Positions 33,427 through 41,504 are shown, numbered from the stretch's first letter. The stretch: DNA of 64,000 nt from Caldifarciminota bacterium SM23_42 (GCA_001303785.1 LJUJ01000005.1:62001-126000); one strand, 5' to 3'. The notes: generated from the sequence alone by a model not told the origin. Numbers and translations: made by a program.

Positions 33427-34598
33427 CGCCGATATCTCCTTCTTAACCTTTCGGTCTTTCGCCACGAAAGTCTTAGCATATCTTTTCCGGTAAGTTCCCT
33501 TTTGCCATTTCGCAAGACAACGGTCCTCTCGGTGCAACAGTAGCACGGATCAACTGCGGCAAGAACCAATGCTGCATCAGCAATAGAATAGCCCCTCACG
33601 GCAACCACATTCGATGGTATGTTCATGAAACTCGGTGCCCTTATCTTATGCCTAACTGGCATATTCGAACCATCTGAGCGCACATAATGGAACACCTCAC
33701 CGCGCGGCGCCTCATGTCGCCCAATGCCCTCGCCAGGTGGGATTTCATCCACTCTGGTCTCGATTGGGCCATCGGGCATATTCCTCAAACACTGCCGCAC
33801 TATTTTTATTGACTCGGAACACTCCAAGAGCCGCACTTTTGCTTTAGCGAGCACATCACCCTCGTCAAATACGATTTCATTCCAATCAACCTTATCGTAG
33901 GCATCATATGGGTCATCCTTGCGCACATCTGTTGCATAACCAGAACCCCGCGCAGTTGGACCGAGCACGCCATAAGCAACAGCATCCTCTTTTGATAATA
34001 TCCCCACGCCCTCCAAACGGGCTCTTATCACCGGGTCATCTAGTACCGCCTTGGTGAACATTGTATTCTTCTCTTCGAGCAGATCCAAGTACTTCTCAAT
34101 CTTTGAGTAATGCTCAGGCAGAATATCACGCCTCGCACCACCAACCTTATTGATCGCGTAGTGATTACGGTTCCCCATGATCAATTCAAATATGTCAAGT
34201 AAGGGCTCACGATAACGCCAGACCCACATCCATACAGTGTTGTAACCAATGAAATGACCGGCTAAACCCACCCACAGATAATGGGAATGTATCCTCTCCA
34301 GCTCGCCAATAATGGTTCTTATGTACTGAGCACGGGGTGGCGCCGTTACATGTGCCGCGTCCTCGACTGCTAGGACATATGCATAGGGATGTGAATCAGA
34401 GCAGATACCACATATCCTTTCTACTAAGAAGGTTACCTGATCCCAGGTCATCTTTTGAGCGACAAATTCATGCCCACGGTGGTTGTAGCCGATATTTATC
34501 TCAAGGTCAACGACCTTCTCGCCTTCGACAATAAGCTTGAAAAACTCCGGCTCCTCCTGCAATGGGTGGTACGGTCCAATCGGCACTATTCTCTTCAT
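33423..34598 (-). CDS. Group 4 [NiFe] hydrogenase large subunit
   Basis: A 391-residue NuoD-related catalytic subunit. Both nickel-binding motifs are intact: RICGICSDSH (residues 61-70) and DPCYCCTER (350-358), giving four Cys ligands, so this is a hydrogenase and not a complex I or sulfane-reductase subunit, in which one or both motifs are altered. A 33-residue C-terminal tail follows Arg358, as in HycE-type enzymes where a maturation protease cuts after this residue; a matching protease gene lies at 40419-40892. IRTIIGELERIHSHYLW is also typical. The start overlaps the NuoC-like gene by four bases. Expected to evolve or oxidise H2 at the cytoplasmic side of the membrane. Confidence 0.94.
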   Translation of the reverse strand: MKRIVPIGPYHPLQEEPEFFKLIVEGEKVVDLEINIGYNHRGHEFVAQKMTWDQVTFLVERICGICSDSHPYAYVLAVEDAAHVTAPPRAQYIRTIIGELERIHSHYLWVGLAGHFIGYNTVWMWVWRYREPLLDIFELIMGNRNHYAINKVGGARRDILPEHYSKIEKYLDLLEEKNTMFTKAVLDDPVIRARLEGVGILSKEDAVAYGVLGPTARGSGYATDVRKDDPYDAYDKVDWNEIVFDEGDVLAKAKVRLLECSESIKIVRQCLRNMPDGPIETRVDEIPPGEGIGRHEAPRGEVFHYVRSDGSNMPVRHKIRAPSFMNIPSNVVAVRGYSIADAALVLAAVDPCYCCTERTVVLRNGKRELTGKDMLRLSWRKTERLRRRYRR

Positions 34599-35083
34599 CG
34601 CTCCTCCGTAGATTTCTCGACCTTTAGATCCTTATGTTCGTCGGCGTAATCACGTCGCAGCGGATGCAAGTCACCAGGCCATGTCTCAGCAGTCAAGAGT
34701 GGAATAAGGTTTGGATGACCGACGAAATCGATCCCCAGCAATTCATGAATCTCACGTTCAATCCAATTTGCCGCCGGCAGAAAATCAGCCAGACTCTTGA
34801 TCTTCAAGTCGTCTTTTGGTACCAGCGTCTTAATGCTGTAATATGTCCCGCTCGGATCGTGTGAAAAGTGATAGATGATTTCCATGCCATCACGCTTATC
34901 GATGCCAGTAGCAATGGATAGACGGCACTCCTTTTCTTCGAACAGGAACTTCGCGAAACCATATACATCATCCCTAGGTACGCGGATGTAGGTACGGCGT
35001 GGTGCGTGTATCTTCACCGACGCTTGCGGAAACTTGGCACCAATTTCATCCAAGATCTCTTTTGAATATTCTTTTTTCATCAT
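34595..35083 (-). CDS. NuoC-like (30 kDa) hydrogenase subunit
   Basis: A 162-residue soluble protein of the NuoC/HycE-N/MbhK family. The RLSIATGIDKRDGMEIIYHF strand pattern and the C-terminal signature AANWIEREIHELLGIDFVGHPNLIPLL, followed by DLHPLRRDY, are diagnostic. It binds next to the large subunit and bridges to the NuoB-like protein. It overlaps both neighbouring genes by four bases. Confidence 0.92.
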   Translation of the reverse strand: MMKKEYSKEILDEIGAKFPQASVKIHAPRRTYIRVPRDDVYGFAKFLFEEKECRLSIATGIDKRDGMEIIYHFSHDPSGTYYSIKTLVPKDDLKIKSLADFLPAANWIEREIHELLGIDFVGHPNLIPLLTAETWPGDLHPLRRDYADEHKDLKVEKSTEER

Positions 35084-35496
35084 AACCTCTTCAATGCCTT
35101 AACAACACCACTGATTATCGCCTCAGGTTTGGGAGGACAGCCTGGAATATAGACATCCACGGGAAGATATTTGTCGTACGGTCCCACCACGTTATATGAC
35201 GGGGCAAACATATGGGTATCGCAAGTGCATGTGCCGACACAAATCACAAGACACGGTTTCGGCGTCTGTTCATATACGCGCAGAACTCGGGGCAGCGACT
35301 TGCGGTTCAACACGCCCGTGACGAGTAACGCATCCGCGTGTCTTGGCGAACCAACCAAGACGATGCCAAAACGTTCAACGTCCCAACGCGGGGTCAGAAT
35401 ATCGAGTATTTCGATATCGCAGTTATTGCACGATGCGGCAGCCACATGAAAAACCCAAGGTGATTTTTTCAGTCCCCAAAGCTTAGCATTCGCCAT
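35080..35496 (-). CDS. NuoB-like hydrogenase small subunit
   Basis: A 138-residue protein carrying the proximal [4Fe-4S] cluster. Ligands are in ASCNNCDIEILDILTPRWD (two Cys), ICVGTCTCD and YIPGCPPKPE; this SCNxCDIE pattern matches the MbhJ type. It receives electrons from the NuoI-like ferredoxin and passes them to the NiFe site. Gene order H-B-C-D of the core module is kept. Confidence 0.92.
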   Translation of the reverse strand: MANAKLWGLKKSPWVFHVAAASCNNCDIEILDILTPRWDVERFGIVLVGSPRHADALLVTGVLNRKSLPRVLRVYEQTPKPCLVICVGTCTCDTHMFAPSYNVVGPYDKYLPVDVYIPGCPPKPEAIISGVVKALKRL

Positions 35497-35508
35497 ATAG
35501 TTCTCCTT

Positions 35509-36429
35509 TTATAGACCGTAAACTGCCAAAACCAAACCCACGACTGATAATATGCCGATACCTAGCCAGAAGAAACGCAGCGATTGATCAATACGAATTC
35601 TTGGATTGGTATTCTTGATAAGCACGATCAGAACGATGATTAACAGGAATTTCAGAATCGCCCACCAATCACCCAGACCGCCCCAAAGTACCGAAATCAA
35701 GAAGAGCGGCAGGAGAAACAACATCATCGCTCGCACCAACTTATACATGGCCAGGGCTACTCCAGAATATTCTATATAGGGACCAGCCATGATTTCCTGC
35801 TCGGCTTCAGGGATGTCAAAGGGCACGAATCCCAGTTTTGCTTGAGCCGATAAAAGAATAACAATTGCGCCTATCACCCCTGAAATCGAATACAGAAAAG
35901 GGCCGCTGGCCTTTTGGGCAAGAATAATATCTCCAAATCTGATGCTTCCCCCGGCCTTCAATATGATTCCGGCGATTGTGATCAGGAAAGGCAATTCATA
36001 CGCGAAATACTGAGTCATCTCTCGAGATACACCGACACTCGCCAACGGATTCTTCGAAGCCGAACCGCCAATCATTATTCCCAGCGGAGGCAATGCCAAG
36101 AGATAAATCATAACAATCAGATCACCGACAAAAGTGTTACCCGGGTTCAAATTCATCGAGAATAGCATTACCGCCAGAATACTCATGGCAACAAGGCCAA
36201 TGATCGGTCCCAACAGGAAGAGCACTTTCGAACTGCCTTCGGGAATGATTGTCTCTTTCAAAAGCAGTTTAAGAAAATCTGCATACGGCTGATACCACGG
36301 CGGTCCGACGCGCCAGTGAATGCGGGCCGTAACTTTTCGATCAATCCAGGTAAGCAAAAGACCGACTAGGGCTGTGAATATGAAACCTGGAAATATAATA
36401 TAAGAAAAAAGAATTCTTACGACGCTCAT
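35509..36429 (-). CDS. NuoH-like membrane anchor of the hydrogenase
   Basis: A 306-residue protein with about eight helices, homologous to NuoH, EchB and MbhM. The hallmark cytoplasmic loops are present: LLTWIDRKVTARIHWRVGP, QPYADFLKLLLKE, and LGFVPFDIPEAEQEIMAGP with its acidic cluster. It links the hydrophilic hydrogenase arm to the ion-channel arm. Its ATG overlaps the stop of the ferredoxin gene (36426-36429). Confidence 0.94.
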   Translation of the reverse strand: MSVVRILFSYIIFPGFIFTALVGLLLTWIDRKVTARIHWRVGPPWYQPYADFLKLLLKETIIPEGSSKVLFLLGPIIGLVAMSILAVMLFSMNLNPGNTFVGDLIVMIYLLALPPLGIMIGGSASKNPLASVGVSREMTQYFAYELPFLITIAGIILKAGGSIRFGDIILAQKASGPFLYSISGVIGAIVILLSAQAKLGFVPFDIPEAEQEIMAGPYIEYSGVALAMYKLVRAMMLFLLPLFLISVLWGGLGDWWAILKFLLIIVLIVLIKNTNPRIRIDQSLRFFWLGIGILSVVGLVLAVYGL

Positions 36430-36896
36430 GCCTTTCTCCTGATAAACAGATCCTGGGATACCATTCTCATCCCAATCTCATGTCGCTTGATTTCGTCATC
36501 AGATAGCCACTGGAGAGCACCCGAAGAACACGCAGCAACGCATCGCGGGCCTTCCTTCCGGTCGGCACACAAGCTGCATTTCTGAGATATGTGCCTAACT
36601 AAAGGTGCGTCGATTACACCAAAAGGACAGGCATACGCACAGCTCTTGCAGCCAATACAAATGTTTGCCGAACGGACAACGAGGCCGGTGGATTCATCTT
36701 GGGTGATTGCCTCCACCGGACATGATGCAAGACACAAGGGTTGTTTGCAATGTTTGCAGGCTAGTGGAAGGTAAGCAACACCGGTAATGTCTCCATGTCG
36801 AATGCGCGCCTCACCCTTGAACGCAGACCTGCACGCGGCTTCGCAGGAACGACATCCGCAACACAAATCAAGGTCCAATACTATTCTTTTCTGCAT
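36426..36896 (-). CDS. Four-cluster ferredoxin (HycB/CooF-like)
   Basis: A 156-residue electron-transfer protein with cysteine groups for four [4Fe-4S] clusters: CCGCRSCEAAC, CKHCKQPLCLASCP, CIGCKSCAYACP and CSLCADRKEGPRCVAAC. This matches the HycB/HydN/CooF family that connects formate or CO dehydrogenases to group 4 hydrogenases. Its start overlaps the end of the molybdopterin-fold gene by 16 bases, so it probably takes electrons from that subunit or the flavoproteins and feeds the membrane hydrogenase. Confidence 0.93.
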   Translation of the reverse strand: MQKRIVLDLDLCCGCRSCEAACRSAFKGEARIRHGDITGVAYLPLACKHCKQPLCLASCPVEAITQDESTGLVVRSANICIGCKSCAYACPFGVIDAPLVRHISQKCSLCADRKEGPRCVAACSSGALQWLSDDEIKRHEIGMRMVSQDLFIRRKA

Positions 36897-38455
36897 ATTT
36901 TCACCTCGGTTGGAATGAAATTGACAATATTACTATCGGTGTTGATCTCATACTCGAATAGTCCCTTCACGTCCGGCGTCTCGGCCGAAACGGCAACGAT
37001 CCCTTTGTCAACATCAGTGGTCAGTCTCACTGGAAAATCCACACTGCCATGTTTGGAAGTAACCGACGCCAGGTCATTCTCCTTCAATCCCAGTTCAGCC
37101 GCATCTCGAGGGTTGACCTTCAGTGCTTCCGACTCGAAGAATCCAAGAAAGCTATAGGCAATCTTTTCACCGATGAGCCGATAGCCCTTCTTCTTGGGAA
37201 GGCTCATCTGTACCAGCTTGCGCGCACTTTCAGTGATATTCATCTTGCCCTCAGGCGGTATCATAACCTCACCCTTCCCGGGTCCCTCGTCAAGCATATT
37301 CAGGATCTCGCTGATTGACTTTGCACCACTTGGTGGTTCGATACCGGCGTTGAGTTCTTTTTTCCCGAATGTAGTGATCACCGTACCTTTCTTCTCAAGA
37401 TTAAAAGGCACGGGCAGCACGATATCACCGGTGTACTTGAACGTTGACGTAGCATAGATATTCGACCCCTTTAGCTCAGCATTCAATTGCGGATAGTAGA
37501 AGGGGAAAAGTTCCCCAAAGTTGATCAGATTCTTTATTTTCTTCTTCTTCACCTTTTCCAATATCGTCGCGAAATTTCGACTTCCTCCGTAACCCGTAAA
37601 CTCCACGAAAGGCACGACCCTCATCCCACTGAATTTACGCAATCGCATGAGACCCTCCACGAGCAATCTTGCATCGTAAGTATGCCCAAAGGAGAGACAC
37701 GCGAAAATCAAACCTCCCTCTGCAGCCTTGATAGCCTTGGAAACATCGGCTATCACCTCTGCATCGATGCCAGTCGCCTTGGCAATATCTACACCGTCAA
37801 TTTTCTCCTGAGCGAGACCGAAGAGCAACAAAGGCTCTGTTCCGACCGCTACCCTCAAGAATGTGTCTGCAAACCCTGCGGTGTGAGTATTAATCGAATC
37901 AATGACTAATAGATTGTTTTTCTTGTTACTCAACTTCCAGTCAATGATCGATTGCGATGACATCGGCGCGTGGTTGAACGGGTCCCCAAGAATAAGAACA
38001 AGCTGCGCTTTGTCTAGCTCTTTAGTCGCAAAAGGTTTATCAAGAAATGGCTTCAAATAGGCTTCTGGCTCAAAATATGTAGATGAAATATCATCGATAC
38101 CGTTTTTCTTGCAGAATCCGATAATCGAGGCGTATTCCTCAAGCGTCACGTTACGATCAAAGGTCACAGCGACGTTCTTCGGATTACCGATGACTTTCCT
38201 CAATTCTTTAGCCATCCTCGACCATTCAATAGCTTTGCTATTCTTCATCGGCGTGGACAATCGCCGCGGATGATCAAGATACATTGCGGCGGCGCTTCCC
38301 CTTGGGCATAGCCTCCCGCCACTGCTGCCATCTTTGATGTATTCCACACCGGCAACACCGAAATCATTGAAGATCACCCCGAATTCGCACCCAAAACTAC
38401 AGAATGGGCATAGCGCCCTCTTGACTACAACGGCTTTAGGATCGATGTTTTTCAT
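36881..38455 (-). CDS. Molybdopterin-oxidoreductase-fold subunit (FdhA/NuoG-like)
   Basis: A 524-residue protein related to formate dehydrogenase alpha and NuoG. The N-terminal [4Fe-4S] motif CPFCSFGCEFGV ... GRLCPRG is intact, the middle has LVLILGDPFNHAPMSSQS, and the C-terminal dinucleotide-binding domain includes NPRDAAELGLKENDLASV. It is about 150-200 residues shorter than FdhA, and I cannot find the Cys or Sec Mo-ligand segment (CHxPS-like) near residue 140, so it may be a NuoG-type electron conduit and not a formate dehydrogenase. I start at the ATG at 38455, which forms ATGA with the preceding stop; a longer frame reaches 38491. Confidence 0.75.
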   Translation of the reverse strand: MKNIDPKAVVVKRALCPFCSFGCEFGVIFNDFGVAGVEYIKDGSSGGRLCPRGSAAAMYLDHPRRLSTPMKNSKAIEWSRMAKELRKVIGNPKNVAVTFDRNVTLEEYASIIGFCKKNGIDDISSTYFEPEAYLKPFLDKPFATKELDKAQLVLILGDPFNHAPMSSQSIIDWKLSNKKNNLLVIDSINTHTAGFADTFLRVAVGTEPLLLFGLAQEKIDGVDIAKATGIDAEVIADVSKAIKAAEGGLIFACLSFGHTYDARLLVEGLMRLRKFSGMRVVPFVEFTGYGGSRNFATILEKVKKKKIKNLINFGELFPFYYPQLNAELKGSNIYATSTFKYTGDIVLPVPFNLEKKGTVITTFGKKELNAGIEPPSGAKSISEILNMLDEGPGKGEVMIPPEGKMNITESARKLVQMSLPKKKGYRLIGEKIAYSFLGFFESEALKVNPRDAAELGLKENDLASVTSKHGSVDFPVRLTTDVDKGIVAVSAETPDVKGLFEYEINTDSNIVNFIPTEVKICRKE

Positions 38456-39267
38456 AGAAACGGCTCCTCGATATCCTTTATATCTTTCCACGTGAGAACT
38501 GGGCCATCCTTACAAACATAGAACTTACCCACGCGACAATGATTACACTTACCCAGACCGCAAGACATGTTCTTTTCCATCGATAGATAAATGCTCTCGT
38601 GCCTGAATCCGGCCTCGACCAGTTTCTGAGTCGTGAATTTCATCATAAGTGGTGGGCCACAAACAATTGTGGGGGAAGTCTTCACATCAACGGGAATCTC
38701 GTCTAGAATTACGGTTACAACACCAACCCTGCCCTGCCAAGATGCATCACCAACATCCACAGTGAGTAGCAGATCGACTCCATCGATCCTCTGCCATTCT
38801 GGGATGAGATGTTTGTAGACGATGTCTTTAGGCGTTCTCGCTCCATACCGTATATAAATCTTCTTATAGTCTTTTATTTTGTGAAGCAATGCCAAAAATA
38901 GTGATCGCAGAGGAGCAAAGCCAACGCCGCCACCGACAATGAATACTTCTTTGCCTTTGAAATCCTTTAACGGGTACGGTTTTCCAAAAGGACCCCTGAC
39001 ACCTACGAGTTCTCCTTCCTTTAAATCAAACAGCGCATCGGTGACACGTCCAACTTTCATAATCGTGAATTCCAGATCATCATCGTATGGCGAAGAGGAA
39101 GGCGTAAACGGTGCCTCACCAACACTCGGTATTGTCAATTCAGCAAACTGACCGGCCTCGAAATCGATCGGCTTACCGTCTAATATGAACGTCGTGATAT
39201 TGGGCGTTTCAGGGATAATCTTTTTAATCTTGACTGGGATAGGATAATATGGATTTATAGGTTCCAT
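38452..39267 (-). CDS. HydG/AsrB-like FAD/NAD(P)H oxidoreductase subunit
   Basis: A 271-residue flavoprotein of the sulfhydrogenase gamma-subunit type. An FAD domain comes first (FEAGQFAELTIPSVGEAPF), then a pyridine-nucleotide domain (EVFIVGGGVGFAPLRSLFLAL, VCGPPLMMKF) and a C-terminal [2Fe-2S] site (NMSCGLGKCNHCRVGKFYVC). In group 3b hydrogenases and anaerobic sulfite reductase this subunit exchanges electrons with NAD(P)H. Here it is in a group 4 hydrogenase operon, overlapping the HydB-like gene by 13 bases. Confidence 0.92.
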   Translation of the reverse strand: MEPINPYYPIPVKIKKIIPETPNITTFILDGKPIDFEAGQFAELTIPSVGEAPFTPSSSPYDDDLEFTIMKVGRVTDALFDLKEGELVGVRGPFGKPYPLKDFKGKEVFIVGGGVGFAPLRSLFLALLHKIKDYKKIYIRYGARTPKDIVYKHLIPEWQRIDGVDLLLTVDVGDASWQGRVGVVTVILDEIPVDVKTSPTIVCGPPLMMKFTTQKLVEAGFRHESIYLSMEKNMSCGLGKCNHCRVGKFYVCKDGPVLTWKDIKDIEEPFL

Positions 39268-40259
39268 AGAATCTCCCTTATATCAATCTTTGCTGAGCAA
39301 CCTAACAGGCATCTTCCGCAACCCGAACAGGCGTACATATTCTCGTATTTAAAGAAAAAATCAAACTTGCATTGAAAACGGTTCCAGAATCTTTCATCGA
39401 GCCGGCTACGTGGGTTGGCTCCGCCTCCGACACGCGCGTATGCAGCGTAGTAGCACGCATCCCAAAGTCTTATTCGTTCTATGTCCTTTCCCTTCTTATA
39501 ATCGCTTAATAGAAAACAATAGCATGTAGGGCATCCATGTAGACAGGCATGACACTCAACACACTCATCGCGCGCATCACGAATTCGCTCTTTGTCTGCC
39601 GCACCTACCCTGGCCGACAGATCTTTTTTGAAAACCCTGCTGTTGATAGTATTGAGCTTCTTGATCGCCTGATCGCGTATCATCGCCCGCTGTTTCTTAT
39701 CCTCCTCCTTTGCTTCCGTAAAGAAATCTTTATGAGCTTCAATGATTGCTTCACCCTTCTTGGTAAAAGCATCAAACAACAGCCCGTTAGGTACTACCGT
39801 GAAATTCAAATCACTCAGGCCCTCAACATATGGGTTTAGTCCTAGTAGGTTGCAGAAGCACGAATCTTCAGGCTCCGGGCAGTCCGCTGATATAATGATT
39901 GTCTTATCTCTGCGTTCTTTGTACAATGGGTCAACTGGCTCCCAGCCTACAAACACACGGTCATAAACATCGATTCCACGCAAGTCACAATTCTTGACAC
40001 CAAAAAGATAACGCTTCCGCACCGGAATCACTTCATCCTTCGGAAACCTCGCCACAGTATCACGGCTCGGGAAGAAGAAGTGTTTAATGTTTTCCGCGGT
40101 TCGTATCCTTTCGAAATTGGGTTTGAATTCCCTGCTCACATCATACCCGACGATATGTGTCTTCCCATTCTCGAGTTCCGGGTAATACAGAGACCCATCG
40201 CTTGACAGTTCTTTAACAAAATCTAATAATTTATCTGGGGATAGTAGATAGGATTTCAT
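39255..40259 (-). CDS. HydB/AsrA-like iron-sulfur subunit, first gene of the hydrogenase operon
   Basis: A 334-residue protein of the sulfhydrogenase beta/anaerobic sulfite reductase A family. The N-terminal part includes RYLFGVKNCDLRGIDVYDRVF and DCPEPEDSCFCNLLG; the C-terminal part has two [4Fe-4S] sites, CVECHACLHGCP and CSGCGRCLLGCS. It partners the HydG-like flavoprotein and moves electrons between it and other Fe-S subunits. It heads an 18-gene operon, and its ATG stands eight bases after a consensus TATAAT, so the whole operon message is probably leaderless. Confidence 0.92.
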   Translation of the reverse strand: MKSYLLSPDKLLDFVKELSSDGSLYYPELENGKTHIVGYDVSREFKPNFERIRTAENIKHFFFPSRDTVARFPKDEVIPVRKRYLFGVKNCDLRGIDVYDRVFVGWEPVDPLYKERRDKTIIISADCPEPEDSCFCNLLGLNPYVEGLSDLNFTVVPNGLLFDAFTKKGEAIIEAHKDFFTEAKEEDKKQRAMIRDQAIKKLNTINSRVFKKDLSARVGAADKERIRDARDECVECHACLHGCPTCYCFLLSDYKKGKDIERIRLWDACYYAAYARVGGGANPRSRLDERFWNRFQCKFDFFFKYENMYACSGCGRCLLGCSAKIDIREILWNL

Positions 40260-40267
40260 AGAAGCCT

Positions 40268-40295
40268 ATTATAGCAATATCTTACACCCTGTCAA
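40268..40295 (-). promoter_or_regulatory. Hydrogenase operon promoter, leaderless type
   Basis: Minus strand: TTGACA (40295-40290), 16-bp spacer, TATAAT (40273-40268), eight bases, ATG at 40259. Both boxes are perfect consensus. No separate operator is obvious. Confidence 0.75.
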
Positions 40296-40418
40296 CACTT
40301 CGCAGGTACACAAAAGCATTGACGATCATGAACAGAAACCCAAGTCGACTCGGCGCAAGGAAACACACCAGTACTTGCCAGCAATATCGTTGTGAGATCA
40401 TCGGTGAAGTTGTGGAGC

Positions 40419-40892
40419 TTATCTGAGTTTTTCAGATAATGCCTCATACAGCTCTATTATACTAAAACCTTGCTTTTTGTCAACATCGTTTAAAACGCTC
40501 GCTATGCGGTCTCCGATATCCTTGACACGCTTCGAGCATGTCTCAAAGGACGCCGCTGGTACGCCTAAAAATAATACATCCGGCACACCGTTCCCCCGTA
40601 AGAACATATACACAGCACCGAAGGGCAGGTTGTGCGTCGTAACCGAAAGCGCATTATGGTCTGCAATCTCATCGTTTCTCAACAAAACAGGGACGTCCTC
40701 ACCCTTTACAGCATCCAGGAAAATGACGACATCTGGCGACTGCGCGATGATTTCATTCAATTGGTTTTCAGGATAGAGCCCACAATCGATCTTCAGAACG
40801 TTTTGCTGTGTACGCAACTGTTCAACAACGTAAGGACCGAAAGCATCATCACCGCGGTCCTTGTTACCGATCCCGCATACTACAATACGCAT
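40419..40892 (-). CDS. HycI-type [NiFe] hydrogenase maturation protease
   Basis: A 157-residue endopeptidase that removes the C-terminal tail of the hydrogenase large subunit after Ni insertion. The family motif GIGNKDRGDDAFGPYVVE is at the N-terminus; nickel-sensing acids are in the DD pair and in VIFLDAVKG, and the His is in SVTTHNLPFG, as in HybD/HycI. It lies upstream of the hydrogenase operon, in the same direction but with its own leaderless promoter. The large subunit here has the tail this enzyme needs. Confidence 0.93.
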   Translation of the reverse strand: MRIVVCGIGNKDRGDDAFGPYVVEQLRTQQNVLKIDCGLYPENQLNEIIAQSPDVVIFLDAVKGEDVPVLLRNDEIADHNALSVTTHNLPFGAVYMFLRGNGVPDVLFLGVPAASFETCSKRVKDIGDRIASVLNDVDKKQGFSIIELYEALSEKLR

Positions 40893-40898
40893 TCAATC

Positions 40899-40926
40899 AT
40901 TATAACCACTCACTACGTCTTGTCAA
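40899..40926 (-). promoter_or_regulatory. Maturation-protease promoter, leaderless type
   Basis: Minus strand: TTGACA (40926-40921), 16-bp spacer, TATAAT (40904-40899), six bases, ATG at 40892. Confidence 0.75.
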
Positions 40927-40942
40927 TTGTAATCCATGCCCC

Positions 40943-41082
40943 CGTAAGTCCCTGCCTTCTTCGAGCCTTTGCGAATTTCTCCAAAATCTTGATTTTGCCG
41001 GAAAATTCAGTCCCGTTCGCCGAGGATCCTCGCCCCTTGGGCGGGACATCCCACACTTTCATCAGAAAGTGCGGGGCTTACG
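40943..41082. other. 140-bp structured intergenic element
   Basis: Ends pair as CGTAAGTCCC (40943-40952) with GGGGCTTACG (41073-41082), one G-U. Inside are CAAAATC/GATTTTG (40982-40997), GTCCCG/CGGGAC around 41011-41047, the palindrome CGAGGATCCTCG (41021-41032) and a strong hairpin CACTTTC-ATCA-GAAAGTG (41054-41071). It fills the space between the divergent promoters of the protease and cupin genes. It could be a small mobile element or a structured RNA. Confidence 0.5.
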
Positions 41083-41100
41083 TCTCCTAGTTCGTTCGTA

Positions 41101-41128
41101 TTGACACGCCTATCGAAACGACTATATT
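41101..41128 (+). promoter_or_regulatory. Cupin-operon promoter, leaderless type
   Basis: TTGACA (41101-41106), 16-bp spacer, TATATT (41123-41128), seven bases, ATG at 41136. Confidence 0.72.
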
Positions 41129-41135
41129 TGTATTG

Positions 41136-41504
41136 ATGCTCTTGAAAAAACTATGCGATTGCCCGCATATTACGGCTGGTGATGGCTCCTTGCTGAGAGA
41201 AATTCTGCACCCCGCGAAACAGCCGTTTGACATTCACTATAGTCTTGCTTGGGCGGCGATCGAGCCTAACGAAAAGTCCTTTCCTCACAAACTTGAGTAC
41301 TCAGAGGTGTACTACATATTAAAAGGTCAGGGCAAGATGCATATTAATAATGAGGAAACGTCGGTGAACAAAGACGATACAGTATATGTTCCTCCACACG
41401 CAACGCAATTTTTGCATAATGTTGGAACCGTCGATCTCGAATTTTTATGCATCGTCGATCCCCCCTGGCAGTCTGTGGCGGAACGCATCCTTAGTGAGGA
41501 ATAA
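41136..41504 (+). CDS. Cupin-domain protein
   Basis: A 122-residue single-domain cupin. The two metal-binding stretches are recognisable: PHKLEYSEVYYILKGQG (His plus Glu residues, motif 1) and VPPHATQFLHNVG (motif 2). Such proteins bind a metal ion and small ligands; many are isomerases, dioxygenases or sensors, and this one cannot be assigned further. The ATG follows a -10 box by seven bases, so the message is probably leaderless. A TTG immediately precedes the ATG but is unlikely to be used. Confidence 0.85.
   Translation: MLLKKLCDCPHITAGDGSLLREILHPAKQPFDIHYSLAWAAIEPNEKSFPHKLEYSEVYYILKGQGKMHINNEETSVNKDDTVYVPPHATQFLHNVGTVDLEFLCIVDPPWQSVAERILSEE

Noticed and set aside
33427-33546. 40-residue extension of the NuoN-like subunit
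   Set aside because: It overlaps the hydrogenase large-subunit gene; the ATG at 33426 forms the usual ATGA overlap.
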